Shown here: piece by piece, positions 43,586 through 53,000 of the stretch
Position numbering within the stretch: position 1 is the first letter of the stretch
Layout: every line of letters starts with the position of its first letter
From: Cyclobacteriaceae bacterium
GTDB lineage: Bacteria; Bacteroidota; Bacteroidia; Cytophagales; Cyclobacteriaceae
NCBI GenBank assembly: GCA_016786495.1
Contig: JAEUUJ010000088.1
Coordinates: 1-64,000 of the forward strand
DNA length: 64,000 nucleotides
Direction of reading: 5' to 3'
The notes under the pieces: model-generated
What the model was told of the DNA's origin: nothing
What the model saw: the letters and a program-made list of their open reading frames with translations, nothing else
The model's database searches: none
Made by a program: the position numbers and the translations under genes

Positions 43586-43600
43586 TTCCAGCAGATGGAA
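43586..43600. promoter_or_regulatory. Palindromic activator site, copy 5 (TTCCA-N5-TGGAA)
   Basis: TTCCA GCAGA TGGAA, 43 nt upstream of the sigma-54-like promoter of the FG-GAP surface protein gene. Confidence 0.6.
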
Positions 43601-43781
43601 AATTTGTGTATGGGATAAACAGCGGAAGGTCTTTGTTAACTGCCGTGGCAGAGTATTTTCGTACAAGAGTGATATTTTGGATCGTTTTAGCGTGGACATT
43701 TCGGGGGTCAACCTACGGAGCGGATACACATTGCCGGGTTATTGTAGTTCAGGGTGAGAATGATGACCTGCTTTATATAGA

Positions 43782-44102
43782 TCACCTGTGTCTGAACCAA
43801 TGTATAACACAGGAGACCGCAAGGATAACCAGCCCGGCTATAATCAATATGTTTGCAGCCGGCAGGTGAAGCACTTTAAACGCAATGCCCAGAATCATGA
43901 TAACAACAGCTCCAAAGGCTGTTTTTCCGGTCCATGATCCGGCAGGTGTACTTACATAGCCAACTGATAACAAGAACGACATCCATGAAAAGAAGTAAAA
44001 ACCAAACGCCAGGTTACTGTCGGCGGAGACGTTTATCCAGATAAAGCATATCAATACTGCCACAATTGAAAGCGAGGGCCATACAATCTCGGGGTCTCTC
44101 AT
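43782..44102 (-). CDS. Small membrane protein with GldL-like segment
   Basis: 106 residues from the ATG at 44102; a TTG at 44150 would add 16 polar residues. There are four hydrophobic spans. The segment VIMILGIAFKVLHLPAANILIIAGL resembles the G-x-x-FK-x-x-HWPGA-x-x-L-x-x-G pattern of gliding-motility protein GldL, but the cytoplasmic coiled-coil part of GldL is absent. It lies 112 nt after terC on the same strand. Function unknown. Confidence 0.7.
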   Translation of the reverse strand: MRDPEIVWPSLSIVAVLICFIWINVSADSNLAFGFYFFSWMSFLLSVGYVSTPAGSWTGKTAFGAVVIMILGIAFKVLHLPAANILIIAGLVILAVSCVIHWFRHR

Positions 44103-44213
44103 GTTTTTTCTCCAGGAGTCGCTGTCTTTATCATCCAAATCCGTGGGCAATGTTCAACGTTTTATCATGCCTAATGTGCTTTCCATTTGTATTGGACCTC
44201 ATGAAATGTACCT

Positions 44214-45128
44214 CTACGATCTCTTCTTCAACACCATTGAAAAGAACATGGTGGCGCCCAGCGTGAGCACGATGAAGGATAAGGAAATTTCGATCGGGAT
44301 GTGGTACAAATCTGCAATGCACATCTTGACACCGATGAATATCAGCACGACCGCCAACCCGTACTTCAGGTAAATAAAGTACTTCTCGATTCCAGCCAAT
44401 GCAAAGTATAACGAGCGAAGTCCCAGGATCGCAAACACGTTTGAGGTATACACGATGAATGAATCATCGGAAATCGCCAGGATGGCCGGGATCGAATCCA
44501 CCGCGAAAATCAAGTCGCTCACTTCAATTAAAATCATCACCACAAAGAGAGGCGTTGCGAACAGCTTTCCGCTGACACGAGTAAAAAATGAGTTCCCGAC
44601 AAAATCCGGTGTTACAGGAATAATTTTCCGGACAAGTTTCACCACCGCATTGTTCTCAGGATTTATGGCGACTTCATCCTGCTTGAAGAATCGTACTCCG
44701 GTAAAAATCAGGAATGCTCCAAAAATGTAAATAAGCCAGTGAAACTGGTGAATGAGTTCCACACCCACCAAAATCAGAATCACCCTCATCACCAGTGCAC
44801 CGGCAATTCCCCAAAACAAAACTTTGTGCTGCAACGACTCGGGTACGCTGAAAAAGGAGAAGATCATAATGAAGACAAAGATGTTGTCGACACTCAGCGA
44901 CTTCTCGATCAGGTATCCGGTAAGAAATTCATAGGCTTTGTCGGGCCCGAAGTAGTAATAAATAAACGTATTGAAGATAAAAGCAAGACCAATCCAAACC
45001 CCCGTCCACACGAGCGCCTCCTTGACCGTTACTTTGTGCGACTTGCGATGAAAAACCCCTAAATCCAGCACAAGCATCGTAACTACAAACAGGTTGAAAC
45101 AAAGCCAAAGAATAGAAGTGGTACTCAT
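44214..45128 (-). CDS. TerC family integral membrane protein
   Basis: Protein of 304 residues with about nine membrane spans. TerC signatures: VLDLGVFHRKSHKVTVKEAL near the start, EKSLSVDNIFVF (about 75-86) and EVSDLIFAVDSIPAI (about 200-214), whose acidic residues are thought to bind metal. Related proteins export manganese or are tied to tellurite resistance; the true substrate here is not shown, and no yybP-ykoY-type riboswitch was recognised upstream. Confidence 0.93.
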   Translation of the reverse strand: MSTTSILWLCFNLFVVTMLVLDLGVFHRKSHKVTVKEALVWTGVWIGLAFIFNTFIYYYFGPDKAYEFLTGYLIEKSLSVDNIFVFIMIFSFFSVPESLQHKVLFWGIAGALVMRVILILVGVELIHQFHWLIYIFGAFLIFTGVRFFKQDEVAINPENNAVVKLVRKIIPVTPDFVGNSFFTRVSGKLFATPLFVVMILIEVSDLIFAVDSIPAILAISDDSFIVYTSNVFAILGLRSLYFALAGIEKYFIYLKYGLAVVLIFIGVKMCIADLYHIPIEISLSFIVLTLGATMFFSMVLKKRS

Positions 45129-45266
45129 TACGTAATGTTTAAATGGTCTTGCTAAAGTTAATGATGGTGATGGTCCGGAAGTGTATTCTAAATGTACACA
45201 TCAGCCGGGTCATTTATATCGTTTTTATGAGTCATTTATTAGGGTCGTCATGTTTTTCCTTTTTCG

Positions 45267-46052
45267 TTAGTGATGCTGCTGGAAGTCCCATCCGAAAATA
45301 TTGAGTTCAAGCACCAGTCCGCCGGGCAGATTTTGATTCGGGTAGGGCAGCAGCGCGGCAACACAAAGCTGCGTTCGCTTACCCACATCAATCACTGCGC
45401 CGAAGGTGGAATTGGATTTTTTATGTGTGCCGGAAATAAAGTCGCCCATGAGCGAGATTTTTTTTCCGATCGGAATTTCGTAGCCGAACATAAAGCCGAC
45501 CGTATGCTGGCGGCCACCGGTGAAAACCCGGTTGGAATAATAAGGTCCCGCAATGAAGTAACCTTCCTGGAAAGGATGCCACCGGGCGGTTGCATAGGTG
45601 AAGTGCGCCACGGTTTTGTTCTCAAGCCGGCTGGTCAGGTTTGGGCCAACCTGGGTACCGATGTTAATGGCCCAGTGCGGGTTGATCACAACTTGTTTCT
45701 GCAGGGCAGCCATCAATAAGGGGTATAAAGGTTTTCGTCCTTTATAATCGTTAAAGCCGATCATCCGCCGATCATCAACCAACCGGATGGGAACGTCCAC
45801 CAGGTTGATACCCACGTCCCAGCTTTTGCCAAGACCGTATACCAGGTGCGATTTTGATTCGAAGTCGTTTGTCGAATAGAAATTCAATTGATGCTGATAG
45901 AAGAATTTTCCTTTTGGTGTTATGTCGCCGGAAGGAATGTTAAACAGATTTTGCTGGGCCATGCACTGCGAGATGGTGCAAACGATTAATATCAAAACTG
46001 CAAAAAGCCCGAGCGGAAAATGCGGAACATCATGTGACCGGTTCTTTTTCAT
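45267..46052 (-). CDS. Uncharacterised outer-membrane beta-barrel-like protein
   Basis: About 261 residues from the ATG at 46052 (MKKNRSHDVPHF), giving a signal peptide ending ISQCMAQQ. The mature chain starts NLFNIPSGDITPKGKFFYQHQLNFY and shows amphipathic strands such as WDVGINLVDVPIRLV and HTVGFMFGYEIPIGKKISLMGDF, typical of a small barrel or outer-membrane transporter-like protein. It ends GGLVLELNIFGWDF, with a terminal strand. Role unknown. Confidence 0.7.
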   Translation of the reverse strand: MKKNRSHDVPHFPLGLFAVLILIVCTISQCMAQQNLFNIPSGDITPKGKFFYQHQLNFYSTNDFESKSHLVYGLGKSWDVGINLVDVPIRLVDDRRMIGFNDYKGRKPLYPLLMAALQKQVVINPHWAINIGTQVGPNLTSRLENKTVAHFTYATARWHPFQEGYFIAGPYYSNRVFTGGRQHTVGFMFGYEIPIGKKISLMGDFISGTHKKSNSTFGAVIDVGKRTQLCVAALLPYPNQNLPGGLVLELNIFGWDFQQHH

Positions 46053-46347
46053 AGGGAATACACGTGCACAGTTCATACGTTCATGCGACATCTCGCGCGA
46101 AAAGGCTAATCTGTATTGTTTCGCGCTGAGCACTGGTTTCGTTTATTCGTTAATCAATTGGATAAAAATATTACCGGGGGCGTCTGCCGTCATTCAGACA
46201 TTCCCCCGGTCTTGCCACGCACTTCTCTACCCTTAACCTAAATCACGCTATGGCGCGGCATCATGAGTCGCCGGCTTCGCATCCACAAGCGGTTGCCGCA
46301 GGAGGTACAACAACAACTCGTTTTGATCGTGCAATGGCAAGTTTTAA
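46053..46347. other. Intergenic region (295 nt) holding a terminator
   Basis: It contains the upstream region of the leftward barrel gene and a hairpin that should end the SPFH gene. I see no coding sequence. Confidence 0.6.
46163..46210 (-). terminator. Hairpin terminator downstream of the SPFH lipoprotein gene
   Basis: ACCGGGGG (46173-46180) pairs with CCCCCGGT (46203-46210), with an inner GTCTG/CAGAC stem and an 8-nt loop. On the minus strand it is followed by AATATTTTTAT. It lies about 140 nt past the SPFH stop. Confidence 0.65.
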
Positions 46348-47130
46348 TTACTTGCCTCCTTCGTCAATCAGCATGGGTGTTTGCCCGTTCGTCACAATCA
46401 CTTTCGTGTTGGGCGATTGCGAAAGTTGTTTGAACGCTTCAATACTCTGCCATCGAATGACAGGCTCGCTCAGCCCTTCGGCAATAATTTTCTGTGCATC
46501 GCGAATACCCTGTGCTTCAATCATCTTGCGTTGGGCCTCTTTTCGTTCACGATCCAGCAGAAACTCCATACGCTGCGCGTCTTGTTCGGCTTCCAGTTTT
46601 TCTTCTACCGCACGGGCCAGTCCGGGGGGCAACTGAATGTTTTTAAGCAACACGGCCTGCACATCAAAACCGCGGGGAGTAAGTAGTTTTGACATTTGCT
46701 CGGTGATCGCCTTTTCAATTGTTGCACGTTCTGCTGAGTGCATGTCTTTCGCATAAAAGCGGGAACAGACATCGGCTGCAGCCGAGCGGAACACGCTGGT
46801 AATCACAATATCCTCGTAGTTAATTCCGATATTTTGCAGGATGTCAGGTGCTTTCTCAGGCTGAATCCTGTACAGAATGGAGATCACCGCTGCCACGTTC
46901 AAACCTTCTTTGGAGGGGAGACTGGACGTGATCTCGATGTTTTCCGTGGTTATCGGCATTTTAATGATTCGGGCAATAAACGGATTAACACCAACCGGGC
47001 CGGGCTGGATCACGGTTGGGTTCAACTTGCCGAGTTTTCGTTTTATGCCGACTTCTCCCTGACGAACAATCACACAACCGGAGGTGAGCAGGGTAACGGC
47101 CATGAGAAAAAAAAGTGTTCTGATTTTCAT
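46348..47130 (-). CDS. Prohibitin/SPFH-domain lipoprotein
   Basis: Protein of 260 residues. The SPFH (band 7) domain spans about 20-190 (GEVGIKRKLGKLNPTVIQPG, VAAVISILYRIQPEKAPDIL, ERATIEKAITEQMSKLL), followed by a charged helix (EEKLEAEQDAQRMEFLLDRE) that drives oligomer formation. Unusually, the N-terminus is a lipoprotein signal with lipobox TSGC (Cys19) instead of a plain membrane anchor, so the ring should lie in the periplasm. It may be a membrane scaffold; partners are not seen. Confidence 0.87.
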   Translation of the reverse strand: MKIRTLFFLMAVTLLTSGCVIVRQGEVGIKRKLGKLNPTVIQPGPVGVNPFIARIIKMPITTENIEITSSLPSKEGLNVAAVISILYRIQPEKAPDILQNIGINYEDIVITSVFRSAAADVCSRFYAKDMHSAERATIEKAITEQMSKLLTPRGFDVQAVLLKNIQLPPGLARAVEEKLEAEQDAQRMEFLLDRERKEAQRKMIEAQGIRDAQKIIAEGLSEPVIRWQSIEAFKQLSQSPNTKVIVTNGQTPMLIDEGGK

Positions 47131-47156
47131 ATGCGCTGGGGTTTAAAATTCACGTG

Positions 47157-47339
47157 TTATTGATTATGGGATGAATGTGAGACGATCAGACGTTGCTGAC
47201 GAATCCAGTTTCTGAGTTCACTAACTTCGTGTGACGTCAGCCAACTAAGCGACTTTTTATACTCCTTTCTGAACAGCCTTCTATCGAAGCTTACTTTTTT
47301 CAGAATGGTTTTAACATATTCAAGCATGGTTGTTTTCAT
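47157..47339 (-). CDS. Small conserved-looking protein
   Basis: 60 residues, highly basic, with the pattern MLEYVKTILKKVSFDRRLFRKEYKKSLSWL then EVSELRNWI. Short proteins of this form (M-L-E-x-V-K-x-x-L-x-K-V-S-F-D) are familiar in Cytophagales, which supports a real gene. An inner ATG at residue 5 (47327) may be the true start. It lies between the SPFH and LRR genes on the same strand. Function unknown. Confidence 0.6.
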   Translation of the reverse strand: MKTTMLEYVKTILKKVSFDRRLFRKEYKKSLSWLTSHEVSELRNWIRQQRLIVSHSSHNQ

Positions 47340-47352
47340 GTTTAAAAAACTT

Positions 47353-48201
47353 TTAAAGTTTGATCACAATTCGCGGTGCAAGGTTGTCGTCCATGAGCAT
47401 ACCCTGGATGTGAGGCACCGGGTTATTACTCAGGTCGAGCAGTCTTAGATTTTTCATATCCTTTACGCCCTCCGGGATCACGCTCAATTCGTTGTTGTTC
47501 AGGTAAAGTGCCTCCAGTCCGGTAAGGCTGCGAATGCCGGGCGGAATCTCTGTGAAGCGATCGCCCTCCAAATGGAGTTCACGCAACTTGGGCAGTCTGC
47601 TGAGCAATGGAATGTTCTGCCGCAAATCAAAGTGTGTGTCGCCGTTAACCGAAAGCACTTCCAGATTTTTCAATTGGGTAAACTCGGGTGGCAATACCGC
47701 GATCTGGTTGTAGGATAACTCGAGATACCGCAGGCTGCTGAGTTTACCAACCGATGGCGGCAGCGTGTTGATGCTATCGCCGGATAAGTCAAGCACCTGC
47801 AAGCCGGGCAGTGCCGACAGTACTTCAAAGTCAGCCTCGAGGTTTAGCTTTCGGTTATCGTCGATGTACAGATTTCGCAGTTCGTGAAGATTCGCGAAAC
47901 TGGCCGGCAGCCGATCGAGTTGATTTCCGGAAAGATCAACATACGTGAGCCGCGGCAATAACCATCCGATGTTTTCGGGCAGGTGCTCAATCCGGTTGTG
48001 GCTCAAATCCAGATACTTCAGATTTTTAAATTGGAGAATGGCGTCCGGGAAATCAGCCAGGCCTTTCTCCCGTAGGGTTAGCCATTGTACACTGTCGGGA
48101 TGCGCGAGTGCTTCACGTAAATCCTGATAATTGCGTGAACGTTGGCCTGCACTCGTCAGGCACACGGTTAGCAACAGGCACAACATGATGTTGATTTTCA
48201 T
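47353..48201 (-). CDS. Secreted leucine-rich-repeat protein
   Basis: Protein of 282 residues with a Sec signal (MKINIMLCLLLTVCLTSAG). About eight or nine LRRs of roughly 23 residues fill the rest: LKYLDLSHNRIEHLPENIG, LTYVDLSGNQLDRLPASFA, LQVLDLSGDSINTLPPSVG, LRYLELSYNQIAVLPPEFT. It has no sorting domain or lipobox, so it is probably periplasmic or held by partners. It probably binds other proteins. Confidence 0.88.
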   Translation of the reverse strand: MKINIMLCLLLTVCLTSAGQRSRNYQDLREALAHPDSVQWLTLREKGLADFPDAILQFKNLKYLDLSHNRIEHLPENIGWLLPRLTYVDLSGNQLDRLPASFANLHELRNLYIDDNRKLNLEADFEVLSALPGLQVLDLSGDSINTLPPSVGKLSSLRYLELSYNQIAVLPPEFTQLKNLEVLSVNGDTHFDLRQNIPLLSRLPKLRELHLEGDRFTEIPPGIRSLTGLEALYLNNNELSVIPEGVKDMKNLRLLDLSNNPVPHIQGMLMDDNLAPRIVIKL

Positions 48202-48277
48202 ACGCGTTTGTTTGGATGTTTTTTGTGAACCGATTCCGTTAGCGTTGTGGTGATGACACGATTCGGGCAGTGCCGAA

Positions 48278-48493
48278 CTAGTGTGCTACCACAACCGTAT
48301 GGCCGGGTTGAAAAAACTCCGGTTGCGCAACCTGCTTTACAGGTGTTGCGACAGACGTATTACTCGCCTTGTTGAAGAGCCGTGATTTGCGGATTTGGTC
48401 GAAGTTTACCGCCACCAGTGTCAGCAAAGCGAACACAGCGATGATGATCGACCATACCATAATGTCTTCTTTCATTCTATTGAACGTTGTCAT
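48278..48493 (-). CDS. Small single-span membrane protein
   Basis: 71 residues. One hydrophobic helix, VWSIIIAVFALLTLVAVNF (about 13-31), is followed by a basic segment and a Thr/Val/Gln-rich tail. Starts at 48493 or 48475 are possible. No family recognised; it lies upstream of the LRR gene on the same strand. Confidence 0.5.
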   Translation of the reverse strand: MTTFNRMKEDIMVWSIIIAVFALLTLVAVNFDQIRKSRLFNKASNTSVATPVKQVAQPEFFQPGHTVVVAH

Positions 48494-48562
48494 AAAATCT
48501 GATGATTAAAAAGTTCGAATGTTACCGTATAGGCAGCGGGTGCTGCCGGAAACAATCGATCA

Positions 48563-48841
48563 TCAAATGAGTAGCCTTCGCAACTGAATTACGCGATCGC
48601 GATTTACGCATAAGACAGGAGAGCCTGCGTGACGTGCGACAATACGGGGCTCTGCCGCGCGGCGAATGGGTTGGCCCGAAGCATTTTTGAACAGCCGGAT
48701 CGACTGTTCCTGGTGACATACTTCCCGAAGCGTGACTTCCACAACTTCCGACCGCTCTGAAAGCGCGCCTTCGGCCTTCACCTCCAGGCCGGGGCCGGAG
48801 AGCAGGAGGGAGAAAACCACTATCGTGAACCTGAGAAGCAT
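48563..48841 (-). CDS. Putative small secreted protein
   Basis: 92 residues with a plausible signal peptide (MLLRFTIVVFSLLLSGPGLEVKAEG). The remainder is charged and contains two Cys. No known domain. Support comes from the signal sequence and from its place between same-strand genes, so it could still be a chance frame. Confidence 0.4.
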   Translation of the reverse strand: MLLRFTIVVFSLLLSGPGLEVKAEGALSERSEVVEVTLREVCHQEQSIRLFKNASGQPIRRAAEPRIVARHAGSPVLCVNRDRVIQLRRLLI

Positions 48842-48922
48842 GTTTTTAAGCCCTTTTCTGACTTTGGTAGTATTACTTTCAATAACGGCAACGGGTCGCT
48901 TAAGGTTTACGTTTCGACCGAT

Positions 48923-49606
48923 TTATTTTGTCGCGAGGGAGGATGTTATGAGGTGCTTCAGGAACCGAACAATTTCCAGTTCGTCTTTTTCCCGGCCAAA
49001 ATCGGTGAGTCTCGGCAGGTTATGCATGAAAAAGTATTGAAAATGAGCCATTTCTAGCACGGTGCTGCTGAGCGAGCGGGCGTAGGGATACGCCGGATTA
49101 ACTTCCAGAAAGATGTCCGCGATGCGGGCGCACAGATCTTTATACGGCTTAAATAGTTGCAGGCTGTTGTCTTCCGCTACGTGACTGGTGAGGTAGGATT
49201 TTGAGCCCTCTTTAATAACAAGCCGGTGAAGGATTCTGAGGTCTAATGCAATCCCCCCGGAGATCATATTGGATTCTGTACGCAACATAATCACCTTCAG
49301 CATTGCGTCAATTTTTTGTTGCGGGCTCGTCAGGTCATGCGTATGGTCAAGCACCCGTTGTTCAAGCCATTGCCAATAGTAATCGACCAGGTACAGCAGC
49401 AGGCGGTGTTTGTTTTCGAAATACCGGTAAATACTCGATTCATTTGTTTTCAGCTGGATCGCAAGTTTTTTAAACGTAAACGCTTCCAGTCCCATAGCTT
49501 CCATCATGGCGGCACCTTGCGTAACAATGCTGCTGCCTACCTCGGAAGAAGTCGGGTCCTTGAGAAATAGTTTCTCGTTGAGCTGAATTGGTTGCTTCCG
49601 TTCCAT
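48923..49606 (-). CDS. TetR family transcriptional regulator
   Basis: Protein of 227 residues. The N-terminal helix-turn-helix lies at about 40-70 (LEAFTFKKLAIQLKTNESSIYRYFENKHRLLLYLV, read in part), the classical TetR pattern. The C-terminal domain is helical and specific to its ligand (unknown). It is adjacent to, and divergent from, the mannan locus but 470 nt from susC, so control of that locus is only a possibility. Confidence 0.88.
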   Translation of the reverse strand: MERKQPIQLNEKLFLKDPTSSEVGSSIVTQGAAMMEAMGLEAFTFKKLAIQLKTNESSIYRYFENKHRLLLYLVDYYWQWLEQRVLDHTHDLTSPQQKIDAMLKVIMLRTESNMISGGIALDLRILHRLVIKEGSKSYLTSHVAEDNSLQLFKPYKDLCARIADIFLEVNPAYPYARSLSSTVLEMAHFQYFFMHNLPRLTDFGREKDELEIVRFLKHLITSSLATK

Positions 49607-49912
49607 AACAATGCCTGGTTAAAGATACTTAAAAACAGATCGGCTGGGCGCTGTTATACCCGTGCGACCAATCACTGGTCGATCACCGTTTTTTCTTGGG
49701 ATACTTTCCAAATGAATCCGTCCAGTATACCATGTGCGAGTCTGGAGTTGTGGGGAACAGGGGTAATTCCAACAGTAAGGCCTTTTTGAGTGGATTTACG
49801 CAATAGTTTGCGTAGGCGAATATTCCGCAAACGTTTGTCCCCCTTTTTTGAGCGATTTACCCACCTTTAGAATCCGGTAAAACCCGAATATTTGAGGAAT
49901 TGAAAGGTGGTT
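49607..49912. other. Intergenic region upstream of the mannan locus (306 nt)
   Basis: It must hold the promoters for the TetR gene and the mannan locus. Visible is an inverted repeat GTTTGCG...CGCAAAC (49806-49812 and 49826-49832, 13-nt gap) that may be an operator, then a C/T-rich run. AATATTTG at 49887-49894 is one base off the -7 consensus and 18 nt before the small gene. Confidence 0.5.
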
Positions 49913-50053
49913 ATGGGACAATTATTCGGCTGGGTGAGGGTAAGATTTAAAGGACTCTCGAAAAAGAACAGATTCCTGCTGATCTCTGAGATCGGCCTCG
50001 GAGTATGTGCCCTGCTGTTTGTATTGGTGCTCATTCGCATCTTTCTCTATTGA
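49913..50053 (+). CDS. Small membrane peptide before susC
   Basis: 46 residues (ATG 49913, TGA 50051-50053): a basic N-terminal part (MGQLFGWVRVRFKGLSKKN) and one hydrophobic helix of about 20 residues (LGVCALLFVLVLIRIF) ending in FLY. The charge pattern predicts the N-terminus inside the cell. It ends 24 nt before susC on the same strand. Gene finders would often miss it. Function unknown; translation needs proof. Confidence 0.45.
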   Translation: MGQLFGWVRVRFKGLSKKNRFLLISEIGLGVCALLFVLVLIRIFLY

Positions 50054-50077
50054 CCTCTACTTAAAACCCAACCATCT

Positions 50078-53000
50078 ATGAAAAGAGCGTTACTCTTAAC
50101 AACCATTAAACTCGCGGGGCTCTTCATGTTCCTGCTATTCTCTGCCGCGCTGGCGCAGGCCCAGCAGGCCACCATTTCCGGTGTGGTTAAAGATGCAAAG
50201 AGTGAACCCATGGCAGGCGTAAGCGTAGCCGTGAAGGGAACCAGCAACGGAACTACCACTGACGGGAACGGAAACTTTACGCTGGCGGCATCACCCGATG
50301 CCAAACTCGTATTTTCCTTCATTGGTTACAAAAGCACGGAAGTTGCCGTAGGCAATCAAACAACGTTTGCCATTACCCTGGAAGAAGATGTTGCTGCGTT
50401 AAGCGAGTTGGTTGTGATTGGTTATGGTTCGGTGAGGAAGACAGACTTAACGTCATCGATAGCTTCTGTTAATCAAAAAGATCTGAAGACACTTCCGGTA
50501 GCGGGTATCGACCAGGCCATGCAGGGTCGCCTCGCGGGTGTAACCGTTACCAACAACGGGGGGCAGCCGGGGGGGGGTGTTTCAGTCCGCGTTCGCGGGA
50601 TTACATCTGTTAACGGCAACGAGCCACTTTATGTAATTGATGGAGTTCCGTTCCAAAACCCTAACACTTCTTTAGAGATGAATTTTCTCGGAGGCGGGAG
50701 TGGCCAAACCTCGCAAAGCATTCTGGCCACTCTTAATCCGGCCGACATCGAGTCGATCGATGTGCTGAAAGATGCTTCCGCACAGGCGATCTACGGATCC
50801 CGCGCAGCAAACGGTGTGGTATTGATTACCACCAAGCGTGGCAAAGCAGGAGAGGGCAAAATTACATACGATGGTTTTTACGGTGTAAAACGTATCCCGA
50901 AAAAATTGCCTGTGATGAACCTCCGGCAGTTTGCACGCTATCAGAATGAAACTGTAGCAGAAATAAACGCTGTAACAGGCGGGAATCAATTGCCGGTGCC
51001 GGAGTTTGCAGACCCTTCGTTATTAGGAAAAGGAACCGATTGGCAGGATGCCATTTATCAAACCGGTGTGGTCAGCAGCCACCAGCTTTCGTTTAGCGGT
51101 GGTCAGGAAAAAACAAATTACTATTTCTCAGGCGGCTACTACAGCGAGCAGGGAACGTTAATTGAAACAAACTTTGACCGCTATTCGCTCCGCGCCAACA
51201 TCAACCATGAGATTAAACCGTGGCTGAATGTCGGGTTCTCTACCAACCTGACAAGAAGCAATCAGAAAATTGGCCTTTCCGATGGGTTTGATGCAGTTAC
51301 CAACACCGTGTTATACAACAGCCCGGCATCGCCCGTAAAAGACGTGTACGGAAATTATGTAGGACAAACCAATGTAGGCACGGCCACCTTCGGAAATCCC
51401 AACAACCCTGTAGCCCTGGCACACTACCGTGATGTGCGCTCCATAAACAGCCGTGCGTTTGGTTCTTTGTTTGCTGAACTTGAAATTATTAAGGGTTTGA
51501 CTCTGAGAAACGAGGTTAACTATGATTTTAACCTGGCCAGTGATAAAGCATTTCAGCCAAGTATCGAGAACGATAGCACTGATCAATTGATTGTTGGCCC
51601 TGCAATGTTGCGGGAGCAACGGACCAATAGTTTGTATTGGGCTCTAAAAAATTATCTGAATTATAATGTATCGTTTGGTAAGCATAACATTTTTGCAACC
51701 CTTGGCCACGAAGCACAATCATCCCAATATGACTATATTAATGCGAATCGGAACAAACTCGCAAACAATCTGCCTTCCTTAAATGCAGGGGAGTCCGAAG
51801 GACAGGGTATTGGCGCCGGGGCAGGTGTGTGGTCGATGGAATCTTACTTTGCACGTGTGAATTATTCGTTTGACGAACGGTATGCAGTCAGCGCCTCGAT
51901 CAGACGGGATGGTTCATCGGCATTCGGTCCGAATAGCCGCTGGGGAACCTTTCCCGGAGTGTCTGCTTCTTGGACCGTAACGAAAGAATCATTTGCCAGC
52001 GATCTTCCGGTGCTTGATTACCTGAAAGTAAGAGTCGGAGCCGGTTCGGTGGGTAACCAGGAAGTTGGCCGTGCCAATTCCTACACCTCGAACATTAACC
52101 TGATTGCCATTGCACCGTTCGGGCCGGGAAGTATGCCGGATAACGTAGCAAACCCTGATTTAAGCTGGGAGTCGGTAATTACCTATAACGGAGGAATTGA
52201 CGCTACAATTTTCAAAAAGATTGACTTGACGGTAGACATCTATAAGAAGGTTACTACCGATATGCTTCTACCCACGCAGTTGGGAACGTTCTCAGGATTA
52301 GGAACCAATTTTGATGACATTAAAACTCCAATCGCCAACGATGGTCAGATTACCAATACGGGTATCGACATCAGCATCACGGGCGCGCATTCCATTACAT
52401 CTGATCTGCAGTGGAAGAGCACGCTGGTGTTCAGCCACTATAAAAACAACCTCGATTACCTGAACACGAAAGAAGCGGCTATCCGCGGTGATTTCGATGA
52501 ATACGGAGCACGCGTACTCGTTGCGCTGTCGCGCCAGGGATATCCGGTTGGAGCGTTCTATGGCTACGTAACCGATGGCTTGTTTAAGTCGATGGAAGAA
52601 TTGAATAACGGAACCGATTGGGGTCTGGATGTGAAGCCGGACGGACAGTGGCTTGGTGACGTTCGCTACAAAGACTTGAACAAAGATGGTGTAATCGATG
52701 AAAAGGACGTTAAGACCATTGGTAACCCGAACCCGAAATTCACACTCGGCTGGACCAACAACTTCAGCTACAAAGGGTTCGACCTTTCGGTATTCCTCTA
52801 TGCCTCGTACGGCGGAGATATCTTCAACTACTCACGCCTGCAAACAGAGGGCATGCGTTCACAATACAACAATCAGCTGAAAACTGTTGAAGACCGGTAT
52901 ACACCTGAGAATACGAACACCAACATGCCGCGCTACAACCAGTGGCACGATAATAACATCCGGATTTCCGACCGTTTCATTGAAGATGGTTCGTACCTGC

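Larger units (their letters stand above)
43496..43781. other. Intergenic regulatory region (286 nt)
   Basis: It holds the sigma-54-like promoter and activator site copy 5 for the leftward FG-GAP gene. Nothing else is recognised, and open frames in it do not look coding. Confidence 0.6.

Noticed and set aside
46250..46636. Rightward open frame over the SPFH gene end
   Set aside because: Mostly antisense to the SPFH gene, with low-complexity Ser/Cys content and no domain.
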